Assembly (NCBI RefSeq): GCF_003991425.1
Contig: NZ_CP034346.1
Span: 2,703,501 to 2,767,500, forward strand
From: Paenibacillus lutimineralis
GTDB lineage: Bacteria; Bacillota; Bacilli; Paenibacillales; Paenibacillaceae
Length of the DNA: 64,000 nt
Direction of reading: 5' to 3'
The notes beneath the pieces are model-generated. The model was given only the letters and a program-made list of their open reading frames with translations. It had not been told where the DNA came from and made no database searches. A program made the translations under genes and the position numbers. The stretch's first letter is position 1. The number at the start of each line of letters is the position of its first letter. Shown piece by piece: positions 26,956 through 35,224 of this stretch.

Positions 26956-28233
26956 ATGAATAACACAGCAGAAACAAACGAAGATAAATTCCGTCGCCAG
27001 GCCGTATCCGTCGAAGCGGCCCAAGCCCGTGTCATGCCATTCATCGTTCCGAGCGGAACAGAGCAAGTGAAGCTTGCTGAATCGATGGGAAGGATTCTGG
27101 CTGAGGATGTAGTTGCACCACATCCATATCCGTTCTTCCGCCGTTCGGGCATGGACGGCTATGCGGTCAAGAGCAGCGACACAGAGTATTGCCATGCTGA
27201 AGAGCCAGTTCTGCTACAAGTAGTGGATAACATCCCTTGCGGCAGTCTGCCTTCCGTTCCTATTGTTCCTGGCACAGCGGCGCGGATTATGACTGGTGCA
27301 AAGGTGCCCGATGAAGCTGATGCGGTTGTTATGCTAGAGATGACGGAGCAAGAGATTCAGGATGGACGAACTTATATTAAGCTAAAACGGCCGATTTCGT
27401 CAGGTCTAAATATTACTCCGGTCGGCTTTGAAATTTCCGCAGAGGATAGGCTTCTAGAAAAGGGACGCAAGCTGTCGGCTGGCGAGATCTCGGTACTGGC
27501 TACCTTCGGCCTGGCCTCGGTTCCTGTGATGAAGCGTCCACGGGTCGCTGTTCTCTCTACCGGCTCTGAGCTACTAGAGGTGGATGAGCCGCTGCAGGAT
27601 GGCAAGATCCGCAATAGCAATACCTATATGCTGGCGAGTCAGATCATTGAAGCGGGAGGGGAACCTCATCTGCTTGAAGCGATTCCCGATCAATTGGACA
27701 AGGCCCGGCGGATCATCGAGCAGGCTTTGACCGACTATGATATTGTGATAACGACCGGTGGAGTGTCCGTCGGCGATTATGACATTATGGCTGATCTGGT
27801 CAAGGGGCCGGATGTAGAAATGCTGTTCAACAAAGTGACGATGCGTCCGGGCAGTGTGACAACAGCGGCAGTTAAGAACGGGAAGCTGCTATTCGCGCTT
27901 TCCGGTAATCCTGGTGCTTGCTTCGTCGGCTTCGAGCTATTTGTACGCCCGCTGCTTGGCGGGATGCTTGGCCGAGAGAAGCCATTTCTGGCAGAGATCT
28001 GCGCTGAGCTGGGTAGCGATTATATGAAAATTAACAACTTCACTCGGTTCGTAAGAGGAAGGTTGGATCTTTCCTCCGGGAAGGTTATCGCTTATCCAGC
28101 CTTACTTGATGAGTCGTCCGTAATGGTCACGATCAAGGACAGCGATGTGCTGATCGTTATACCACCAACGACAACCGGGGTTCAGGCTGGACAGCGGGTT
28201 AAGGTGCTGAAGCTGCCTGGCGGGGGATGGTGA
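26956..28233 (+). CDS. moeA: Molybdopterin molybdenumtransferase
   Basis: Inserts molybdate into adenylated molybdopterin. The 425 residues show FRRSGMDGYAV, the domain-3 MogA-like motif TTGGVSVGDYDIM, VTMRPGS and LSGNPGACFVGFELFVRP. The start at 26956 follows AAGGGGAAAAGAG; the frame is open from 26875 but that start lies inside the previous gene. It ends 3 bases before mobB, so they form one cofactor unit. No molybdoenzyme gene is visible in the window. Confidence 0.95.
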   Translation: MNNTAETNEDKFRRQAVSVEAAQARVMPFIVPSGTEQVKLAESMGRILAEDVVAPHPYPFFRRSGMDGYAVKSSDTEYCHAEEPVLLQVVDNIPCGSLPSVPIVPGTAARIMTGAKVPDEADAVVMLEMTEQEIQDGRTYIKLKRPISSGLNITPVGFEISAEDRLLEKGRKLSAGEISVLATFGLASVPVMKRPRVAVLSTGSELLEVDEPLQDGKIRNSNTYMLASQIIEAGGEPHLLEAIPDQLDKARRIIEQALTDYDIVITTGGVSVGDYDIMADLVKGPDVEMLFNKVTMRPGSVTTAAVKNGKLLFALSGNPGACFVGFELFVRPLLGGMLGREKPFLAEICAELGSDYMKINNFTRFVRGRLDLSSGKVIAYPALLDESSVMVTIKDSDVLIVIPPTTTGVQAGQRVKVLKLPGGGW

Positions 28234-28236
28234 ACC

Positions 28237-28845
28237 ATGAGTAAGCCGTTCGTCATCCAAATCGTCGGTTATAAGGACAGCGGAAAGACGACGCTGATCG
28301 GTAGAGTGCTGTCCTTGTTCAGCAGTATGAATTTGCGAGTAGCGGTGATTAAGCATGATGCTCATGGCTTTGAGATGGATCATAGTGGGACGGATACGTA
28401 CGCTTATCGCCAACATGGTGCAGTGGCAATCGCGATCACTTCTCCTTACCAGACGGCGTTGATAGAAGAACAGGAGACGCCATTAAAGGAATTAATTGAG
28501 CGCTTCGGCGGTTATGATCTGATCTTAGTGGAGGGTCACAAGCAAGAAGTATTTCCGAAGATTGTGATGCTTCGCAGCGGCGAGGATCGGATACTGCTGC
28601 AGGAGCTGAATCAGGTGAAGGCCTGTGTAGTGAGGGAAACAGAGACGGTAGAGAATGGAAAAGCGGCGAATGGAGTCCCCCTGACCGAAAGGGCGGAGCA
28701 CAATCCGTCGCAATCGGCAGGGGCTGGACAAGCCTTGTTAGAAGGAGATTTCACCGCCGCGCCTGTCGTTCATTTTGCAGCAGATGAGATTGAGAAAATA
28801 GCTGCCTGGATCCTAAGCGAAGCGGGGCTAACCGCCCTTTGCTAA
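28237..28845 (+). CDS. mobB: Molybdopterin-guanine dinucleotide biosynthesis protein B
   Basis: GTP-binding helper of molybdenum cofactor guanylation. The 202 residues carry a P-loop GYKDSGKTTL near the N terminus, VIKHDAHG, HSGTDTYAYRQHGA and LILVEGHKQE. The C-terminal part (about 135-175) is a low-similarity insertion compared with shorter MobB proteins. It lies directly after moeA and converges on xerS with only 12 bases between them. Confidence 0.92.
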   Translation: MSKPFVIQIVGYKDSGKTTLIGRVLSLFSSMNLRVAVIKHDAHGFEMDHSGTDTYAYRQHGAVAIAITSPYQTALIEEQETPLKELIERFGGYDLILVEGHKQEVFPKIVMLRSGEDRILLQELNQVKACVVRETETVENGKAANGVPLTERAEHNPSQSAGAGQALLEGDFTAAPVVHFAADEIEKIAAWILSEAGLTALC

Positions 28846-28857
28846 ATAGACGGTGAA

Positions 28858-29937
28858 CTACTCTGCTCGCCGCTCAATCGCCTCGGACATCGTCTTGTCG
28901 GTCAAGTGGGCATATACCTCGGTCGTCTCGGTCGAGGCATGGCCAAGCTGCTCCTTTGTCTTATATATGTCATTTTGCAAATAGTAATCGGTAGCAAACG
29001 AATGGCGAAGCTTATGTACAGTCAGATAAGGCTTGCCAAAGCGTTTGGCATACTTGATAATCATCGCTTGAATGGCTCTCTTCGTCATTCGCTTGCCTTC
29101 GGTCTGACCGTTGGGCAGAGCGACGAAGAGGGCTTTTTCCCGTTTCGGGGTCCGATATCTTGTCTCTCGCAACGTCAAATAATGGACGAGGTCGTCTTTA
29201 GACTGTTCACGGAAATAGACCGGGGTCTTGAAGGTCTCGTCATTATTCCCTTTGCGGTATACGTAGAGCAATTTATTGTTCAGATCAAGATCATTCACAT
29301 TCAGATTAACGACCTCGGACACCCGAAGTCCGGAATTTAGAATGAGGCTGGCAATACAGGCATCCCGTTCTTTATTATGCTCGTGGGCATAGAGCGCCTG
29401 TTTATTATTCTCGATGTCATGTCCATATCCTTCGGCAATGTAGCTAATGAATTCGATGAGCTCATCTTCTTCAAGAATTTTCCCCTTCAGCTTGGCCGCG
29501 GTATCCTTCGGTTTATGGATTCGTTTTATCTCCACCTTGGCCATAATATTACGCTTCAGCAACGGGTAGAAGTCCTCATCCTCGGCGATTTGACTTAGAT
29601 AATGAAATAGAGAGCGGAGGGAGGACATTTTGCGCGAGACTGTGATCTTTGAGTTCGTACCCTCTGTTCGGGTCGTTAAATGCAGACGATATCCAACGAC
29701 ACTCTCCATTCGCAAGGTTTCTAGCTCCAGCAGAGTGACCCCGGCGTTATGTTCAGCTACAGATAATCCTTCGGCACGAAGCCAGCCAAAAAATTGTTCG
29801 TAATCTCTTATATACTCCAGCAGGGTGGAGGGGGAGAGATCTGGCAGCTTATAATCAATGAATTGCTGTACGAACCAAGGCATGTGAACTACCCGTTCGT
29901 CCAACTTTTTGCGATCGACCACTTTTTGTACATTCAT
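28858..29937 (-). CDS. xerS: Tyrosine recombinase, XerS-like
   Basis: 359-residue site-specific recombinase. The N-terminal SAM-like domain begins MPWFVQQFIDYKL. The C-terminal catalytic domain has the Arg in SGLRVSEVV, HKLRHSFAT, LGHAS and the nucleophilic tyrosine in EVYAHL. The length and the MPW opening fit the single-protein XerS type of streptococci better than XerC or XerD of about 300 residues. It may resolve chromosome dimers or move DNA; no dif-like site was recognised nearby. GGAGGTG precedes the ATG. It follows the SpeE-like gene with 6 bases between them. Confidence 0.75.
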   Translation of the reverse strand: MNVQKVVDRKKLDERVVHMPWFVQQFIDYKLPDLSPSTLLEYIRDYEQFFGWLRAEGLSVAEHNAGVTLLELETLRMESVVGYRLHLTTRTEGTNSKITVSRKMSSLRSLFHYLSQIAEDEDFYPLLKRNIMAKVEIKRIHKPKDTAAKLKGKILEEDELIEFISYIAEGYGHDIENNKQALYAHEHNKERDACIASLILNSGLRVSEVVNLNVNDLDLNNKLLYVYRKGNNDETFKTPVYFREQSKDDLVHYLTLRETRYRTPKREKALFVALPNGQTEGKRMTKRAIQAMIIKYAKRFGKPYLTVHKLRHSFATDYYLQNDIYKTKEQLGHASTETTEVYAHLTDKTMSEAIERRAE

Positions 29938-29943
29938 TTGTAA

Positions 29944-30612
29944 TTACACCTCCAGCTTGCGTGAGAGAAATATGTAATCCGGTTCCCCACGGGACTGCTC
30001 AACCGTAAGCACCTCGACGTTGCCAAAATATTGCTTCATTCGCTCCGCAAATTCGGGCGAAGCGGTGGCGCTCCAGAAAGTAATGCAACCACCGGGCTGA
30101 AGCAGCTTATGCAGTTTACAGAAGCTGTTCTCGTGGTAAAGAGAATGATTCTGCTCGAACACTTTCCAATCCGGGCCGTTGTCAATGTCCAGACAGATTA
30201 GATCGAATTGCTCATCTGTCGCTTCAATCCACTCGATGAGATCTGTGTGAATGATTCTGGTCTTGGGGTGCTCCAATGCCCGATCAGACACATCTGCCAG
30301 TTCCATCTCATTCCACGCAATAATCTTCTGCTCGATTTCTACGACGGTAACTTGTTCTGCACGAGGGTCAAGCAGGGCCTCCTGTAGGGAGAATCCAACG
30401 CCAAGTCCGCCAATCAATACATGATGAGGCTGTGAGACATATTGTAAAGCACTGCGCACAAGCAGGCGTTCTGATTCCCCGTTGTAGGTTGCCATGAGAA
30501 ATGTGCCATTGCTGATGATTTCGTAATCATTTCCCCTACGTTGAAGCTGGATTTCGCCTCGGGGTGTCATCGCCCGCTCGATAATCTCAGCAGGATAGTC
30601 GCTATAGTTCAT
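29944..30612 (-). CDS. Spermidine-synthase-like SAM-binding protein
   Basis: 222-residue Rossmann protein of the spermidine synthase-like group. It shows HVLIGGLGVGFSLQEAL (SAM pocket), VTVVEIEQKIIAW with the acidic SAM ligand and FDLICLDIDNGPDW. Compared with true SpeE it lacks a clear N-terminal tetramerisation domain, so polyamine synthesis is not assured. AAAGGAG precedes the ATG. It is the first gene of a unit with xerS. Confidence 0.75.
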   Translation of the reverse strand: MNYSDYPAEIIERAMTPRGEIQLQRRGNDYEIISNGTFLMATYNGESERLLVRSALQYVSQPHHVLIGGLGVGFSLQEALLDPRAEQVTVVEIEQKIIAWNEMELADVSDRALEHPKTRIIHTDLIEWIEATDEQFDLICLDIDNGPDWKVFEQNHSLYHENSFCKLHKLLQPGGCITFWSATASPEFAERMKQYFGNVEVLTVEQSRGEPDYIFLSRKLEV

Positions 30613-30886
30613 GAGCGCATCTCCTTTGCTAAAAGTATGGTGATGGTGATTAGAATCAGCCGTTATAGCTCTTTAGAGCCTACTTACTATTGTACACGAA
30701 TACTGCTCGAAAATATCAACAAATCTCATTTATTATAAAATTACATCATATGAAAAATTCATAATAGAAAGAACCAAAAACGAACCTTGTTCCTTCGAGC
30801 AATAATGCAAATTTTATATAATTTTAGCTCTAACACCAATCGTAAAAAAGGTGCAGTTGCAAATCCAGTAGAAGAAAAAGGCTCTT

Positions 30887-31297
30887 TCAATTAAAGGTTC
30901 GGTTGAGCTTTTGCAAGAGAGCGCCGAATTGCTCTGCTTCTTCATTGCTCCAATCCTTCAGTAGATTACCGATCCGTTCCTGCCGCGCAGTTCTTGCCTC
31001 TTGAAATTTCTGCTGCCCTAGTTCGGTGACCTCCAGAAAATAAGCTCTACCATCAGACGGATCAGGAGTACGCAATACATAGCCTTTCTCCTCTAACGAA
31101 GATACCTGTCTGCTGACGGTCGATATATCGAGATGAAACTCATCTGCCAAAGTCTTTACCCCGGCTTTGCCATGCGCCATAATTTGATGAATTAAGATAT
31201 AGGCTGAACGGTCAAGCACCTCGTGCTTACGGTTAGTAATTCTGCGATATAAGATTGCAAGTTCAAGCTCAATTTTATCGAGATTATGATTGTTCAC
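30887..31297 (-). CDS. MarR-family transcriptional regulator
   Basis: 136-residue winged-helix repressor. The HTH covers about 50-90 (TLADEFHLDISTVSRQVSSL) and is followed by the wing DPSDGRAYFLEVT. The start is GTG with GAGGTGAG upstream. It is divergent from the MFS gene at 31493. The gap holds two TTGTAT-n-ATACAA-type palindromes and a half-site next to its own start, so it probably represses both itself and the transporter. Confidence 0.9.
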   Translation of the reverse strand: MNNHNLDKIELELAILYRRITNRKHEVLDRSAYILIHQIMAHGKAGVKTLADEFHLDISTVSRQVSSLEEKGYVLRTPDPSDGRAYFLEVTELGQQKFQEARTARQERIGNLLKDWSNEEAEQFGALLQKLNRTFN

Positions 31298-31402
31298 TTC
31301 GACTCACCTCAAATAATTATACAAGCTGTAGTATGTCCACCAATTAATACTAACACATTGAGCAGTGCAATATAAATTCAAAGCAAGTTGATCGAAATTG
31401 TA

Positions 31403-31455
31403 TTGACAACACTCCAAGTAGTTGTATAATACAATGATGTAGTTGTATGATGCAA
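31403..31455 (+). promoter_or_regulatory. MFS promoter with two MarR-type operators
   Basis: TTGACA (31403-31408), a 16-base spacer and TATAAT (31425-31430). The perfect palindrome TTGTATAATACAA (31422-31434) covers the -10. A second, imperfect copy, TTGTATGATGCAA (31443-31455), lies 21 bp on, which is two helical turns. A half-site TTGTATAAT also lies on the minus strand at 31315-31323, at the probable -10 of marR. Confidence 0.8.
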
Positions 31456-31492
31456 TTATATTTTATGGGAAACAGTAGGAGGGAAATGATAC

Positions 31493-32761
31493 ATGTCTTC
31501 AAAACCAGCGGCACTATCTGCCGAATCAAGTCTATTGGAGCCGGAACAGACAGCAACGAGTTTGCTTAAGCAGCCGAGAGCGGTATGGGCCGTATTCTTC
31601 GCCAGTATCGTTGCCTTCATGGGTCTGGGTCTGGTCGATCCGATACTGCCTGCGATTGCAAGAAATTTACATGCCAGCAGCAGTGAGGTATCCTTGCTAT
31701 TCACTAGCTATAACGCGGTAATGGCGATTGCCATGCTGATTACCGGTGTTATTTCTTCAAGACTAGGAATTAAAAGAACGTTGTTGCTCGGCATCGTTAT
31801 TATTGCGATATTCTCATTTTTAGGTGGCTACTTCGATAATATATGGGTGATTATCGGTATGCGTGGAGGCTGGGGCCTCGGTAACGCGCTGTTCGTAGCT
31901 ACCGCATTGTCAGCGATTGTTACTCTCTCCGGCAGCGGTACGACGCAAGCGGTCATTTTGTATGAAGCTGCGGTCGGATTGGGGATTTCCGTCGGCCCAC
32001 TGCTGGGCGGATGGCTGGGAGCGATCAGTTGGAAAGGACCTTTCTTCGGCGTAGCTTCGCTAATGGTTGTAGCGTTTATCGGCCTTAGCATACTTATGCC
32101 TCGGTCTAAGGCTTCCACTTCTGAAGCTGGAAAGTCTGGAACACCATCTAAAACCTCAATTTCAGCACCCTTCCGTGCTTTAAAGCATCGTTCTTTGCTT
32201 GTCCTCGGATTGACTGCCTGCTTCTACAATTTTGGATTCTTCACACTTATGGCTTATGCGCCTCTAGTGTTAGGTGAGATGGGCGTTGATGAGCATGGCC
32301 TCGGCTATATCTTTCTAGGCTGGGGAATTCTGCTGGCGATCACATCCGTGTTCGTGGCCCCCATTTTGAAGGAAAAATTCGGTACCGTTAAATCGATGAG
32401 TGCGATGCTGTTCTTGTTCTCTCTCTGTCTGCTTGCAATGGGGATATGGACAGATTCCAAGCTAGCTATCATTACCTCTGTAGTTGTTGCTGGTGCGTTG
32501 TTGGGGAACAATAACACACTGATTACAGCTGCTGTAATGAATGCAGCTCCGGTTGAGCGCTCTACAGCTTCGGCTGCTTATAGCTTCCTGCGTTTTATCG
32601 GCGGCGCGATTGCTCCGTATTTGGCGGGAAAATTAGGTGAGAACTTCAATTCGCATGTGCCATTTATCGTGGGATCTGCATTTGTACTCATTGCTGTCTT
32701 GTTCGTATTCATGAATCAGCATCATGTTAAGCATGTGGATGATGCGCCAAGCGGACATTAA
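31493..32761 (+). CDS. Major facilitator superfamily drug-efflux-type transporter
   Basis: 422-residue membrane protein with about 12 spans. It shows the N-half features of drug:H+ antiporters: FMGLGLVDPILPAIA in TM1 and RLGIKRTLL in the loop after TM2. Polar tails flank the spans. It is divergent from marR, a standard efflux arrangement. AGGAGGG precedes the ATG. A hairpin terminator follows. Confidence 0.87.
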   Translation: MSSKPAALSAESSLLEPEQTATSLLKQPRAVWAVFFASIVAFMGLGLVDPILPAIARNLHASSSEVSLLFTSYNAVMAIAMLITGVISSRLGIKRTLLLGIVIIAIFSFLGGYFDNIWVIIGMRGGWGLGNALFVATALSAIVTLSGSGTTQAVILYEAAVGLGISVGPLLGGWLGAISWKGPFFGVASLMVVAFIGLSILMPRSKASTSEAGKSGTPSKTSISAPFRALKHRSLLVLGLTACFYNFGFFTLMAYAPLVLGEMGVDEHGLGYIFLGWGILLAITSVFVAPILKEKFGTVKSMSAMLFLFSLCLLAMGIWTDSKLAIITSVVVAGALLGNNNTLITAAVMNAAPVERSTASAAYSFLRFIGGAIAPYLAGKLGENFNSHVPFIVGSAFVLIAVLFVFMNQHHVKHVDDAPSGH

Positions 32762-32814
32762 TAGATATAGCTGCTTCGGCGGGATTAAATTTTGCATCCC
32801 ATCTAATCAATACT

Positions 32815-32849
32815 CTGGAACGATGGATCACCGACTGGATCCGTTCCAG
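32815..32849 (+). terminator. Terminator after the MFS gene
   Basis: CTGGAACG/CGTTCCAG outer arms and GGATC/GATCC inner arms make a stable hairpin, followed by a T-rich stretch. Confidence 0.7.
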
Positions 32850-32952
32850 GGTATTTTCATTTTATGGCACAAGACCTTCTCGACATATTTCGTGATATAA
32901 TGAGCTATTGTCTGCTACGGTTTTTTCAGATGCGTAAAGGGGTTATTATTTC

Positions 32953-33300
32953 ATGAAATTTACGGTTAATTACTTATCATTCTTCGTTATTCAAGTGGAG
33001 GGCAAGTAAGGCCAGACCGTCAAGAATTACAAGCATTAGCGTATCGTAGAGATTAAGCCGGAGATTGAGCTAAAATTCAGAATCGGCGATACGGTCGTCA
33101 AGGGGGAACTGGCTGACTTCGGCAACGAGGTTCATATTGCCAAGTTGAATGGCCGCTATGCGGTTATTCTTGAAGGTGAATCTATTTCTTTTGATAAGGC
33201 ATTCTCTCCGGTTGAGCTGTTGCAGCCAGATTCATTTGAGGTTGTCGCTCAGCGGATCATGGATAAGAAGGTAGAGGACGACGATTTGCCTCCTTTTTAA
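32953..33300 (+). pseudogene. Small gene broken by two in-frame stop codons
   Basis: A single frame of 116 codons starts at an ATG with AAAGGGG upstream and ends at TAA 33298-33300, but TAA (33007-33009) and TAG (33037-33039) interrupt it. After the stops the frame still reads as ordinary protein (RIGDTVVKGELADFGNEV, LNGRYAVILEGESISF) and ends VEDDDLPPF. No start codon follows the second stop near enough to rescue the domain. No frameshift is needed. I do not recognise the family. The acidic DDDLPPF end recalls single-stranded-DNA-binding protein tails, but the rest does not support that. Confidence 0.65.
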
Positions 33301-33361
33301 GCTTTATCAATGAGAAAGATCCTCTAATACTTGAGATTTCGATAGTAATACAACAAGCAAC

Positions 33362-33412
33362 AAGCGCTTATCTGCTGCGGTTATTTTTTTACCCGCCAGA
33401 TAAGCGCTTTTT
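33362..33412. terminator. Strong terminator before the ger operon
   Basis: A perfect 13-bp stem (33362-33374 with 33397-33409) is followed by T5. It isolates the pseudogene from the ger operon. Confidence 0.85.
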
Positions 33413-33519
33413 CTTATGGTCACAAGCTCCTTTTGCATGATTTGGACAGTTCTGGAAAGACTACATGTTGCGAATATTACGTCGGATTTTGGTAATCTCA
33501 TGGCTTTGGAGCCGTTAGG

Positions 33520-35202
33520 ATGATGAATATGTGGAAATTCATAGTATCTCATTTTCCGGGCTGGGACGTTGTTTTTCAAGCGATCATGTTATTAGTTCTG
33601 CCTGTGGTCTTCTATTTTCTGTCTAATTGGGTGAAATCTAGATTGAGCAATCGAAGCTATGCAAAGAGCAAGGAGGCTAGTACGGCGGGAGCCGTGAGTA
33701 ACAGTGACGATGAAGAGTTTGCCGGCGAACAGCCGGTAACGGGGAACTATGATCATGATCTCTCGGTGCTTAAGCAACAAGCCGTCAATCATTGCGATAT
33801 ACATATCAGGGAGTTCACAATTGGGAGGGCGAATAGAGCTGCTGTTCTTTATGTAGATGGACTTTATGATAAGAATCTGATGGATACGCAGGTTCTGGAG
33901 TCGTTGATGAACAAAGGGGGAGGGGGTACCTCAACCTCTCAGGAAATCCCTATCACGAAAGAGAATTTGGTGAATCAGATTCTTCCGGTCAGTCAAGTCA
34001 GTGATACCGGTCAGCTGGATCAGGTCGTGGAGGATATATTGACGGGCGTCGTTGCTCTACTAGTTGAAGGGTTAGAAGAAATATTGATGATTAGTGGCTC
34101 AGCTGGGAATAGCAGAGGGATTGAAGAGCCGGTATCGGAAGGGCTATTAAGAGGCCCGCGCGCGGGATTCACCGAAACCTTAAGCGATAATACAGCTTTA
34201 TTAAGGCGTCATGGGAAGAACGAGAGCTTGCAGATGATCAAGTTCAAGGTTGGGGAGCGTGCTCAAAAGAATCTGATCGTCGCTTATATGAGAGATATCG
34301 CCAACTCTGAACTAGTCGATGAGGTCATTCGCCGCATAGAGGCGATCGACATGGATTATTTGCCGGAGTCAGGTTATGTGGAGCAATTGATCGAGGACAA
34401 TAGCTTGAGCCCGTTCCAACAAGTCCAGAGTACCGAACGTCCGGACCGGGTCATCGGTGCTTTAATGGAAGGTCGAGTGGCCATATTACTTGACGGGACC
34501 CCATTTGTGCTTATTGTCCCTGTTACCTTCAGTATGCTGCTCCAGTCTCCGGAAGATTATTATGAGCGATGGATACCGGCTTCGCTGTTGCGGTTGCTGC
34601 GGTTCTTTACCGCCTTCTTGGCTGTATTTACTCCTGCTATATACATCTCGTTCATTTCATTTAATCAAGGTCTAATTCCTACCGAATTAGTGGTTACGAT
34701 TATAGAGTCCAGACTAAGCGTTCCATTCCCTTCGATTATCGAAGCGCTTATTATGGAAGTCTCGATTGAAATACTTAGAGAAGCTGGTATTCGTCTGCCC
34801 AAACCTATCGGTCCAGCAATGGGTATCGTTGGAGGTCTGATTATCGGTGATGCTGCAGTAAATGCAGGAATTATTAGTCCTTTCCTCGTTATTGTTGTAG
34901 CGGTAACTGCTATTTCATCATTCGCTATACCGTCCTATAGTACGGGAATTACACTACGGATGCTGCGGTTTCTTGCGATGTTCTTCGCTGCTTTCCTCGG
35001 TCTATTTGGAACTGTGATGTTCTTTATACTGGTCTGCAGCCATCTGGCGAAGCTGAAGAGCTTCGGCGTAGCATATATTAGTCCATTGTCTCCTTTCCGA
35101 TGGAATGATTGGAAGGACTTCATTTTCCGCATGCCATTCAAGCTGATGAACCGGCGCCCTATTCTGATGAAGACGAGGGATTCCACCCGCAGAAATAAAT
35201 GA
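33520..35202 (+). CDS. gerAA: Spore germination receptor A subunit
   Basis: 560-residue GerA-family subunit of an inner-membrane nutrient germinant receptor. The large soluble N domain (about 75-340) contains CDIHIREFTIGRANRAAVLYVDGL and the EGRVAILLDGTPFVLIVP segment before the membrane part. The C-terminal half has about five spans, with PFPSIIEALIMEVSIEILREAG. An extra hydrophobic stretch at about 17-36 precedes the soluble domain, which is unusual for GerAA. GGAG lies 8 bases before the ATG. It leads a complete A-B-C operon; forespore control is expected but no clean sigma-G promoter was found. Confidence 0.92.
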   Translation: MMNMWKFIVSHFPGWDVVFQAIMLLVLPVVFYFLSNWVKSRLSNRSYAKSKEASTAGAVSNSDDEEFAGEQPVTGNYDHDLSVLKQQAVNHCDIHIREFTIGRANRAAVLYVDGLYDKNLMDTQVLESLMNKGGGGTSTSQEIPITKENLVNQILPVSQVSDTGQLDQVVEDILTGVVALLVEGLEEILMISGSAGNSRGIEEPVSEGLLRGPRAGFTETLSDNTALLRRHGKNESLQMIKFKVGERAQKNLIVAYMRDIANSELVDEVIRRIEAIDMDYLPESGYVEQLIEDNSLSPFQQVQSTERPDRVIGALMEGRVAILLDGTPFVLIVPVTFSMLLQSPEDYYERWIPASLLRLLRFFTAFLAVFTPAIYISFISFNQGLIPTELVVTIIESRLSVPFPSIIEALIMEVSIEILREAGIRLPKPIGPAMGIVGGLIIGDAAVNAGIISPFLVIVVAVTAISSFAIPSYSTGITLRMLRFLAMFFAAFLGLFGTVMFFILVCSHLAKLKSFGVAYISPLSPFRWNDWKDFIFRMPFKLMNRRPILMKTRDSTRRNK

Positions 35203-35224
35203 GGGCGTGATGGAGGAGTGTACT

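Noticed and set aside
28858..30886. A dif-type site next to the XerS-like gene
   Set aside because: No paired inverted arms with a 6-8 base centre resembling known dif sequences could be seen.
32953..33300. Broken gene as a single-stranded-DNA-binding protein
   Set aside because: Only the acidic DDDLPPF tail resembles SSB; the body lacks recognisable OB-fold SSB motifs and is too short.
33307..33579. A 90-codon minus-strand frame between the pseudogene and gerAA
   Set aside because: It crosses the terminator hairpin and the gerAA start and has no convincing ribosome site.
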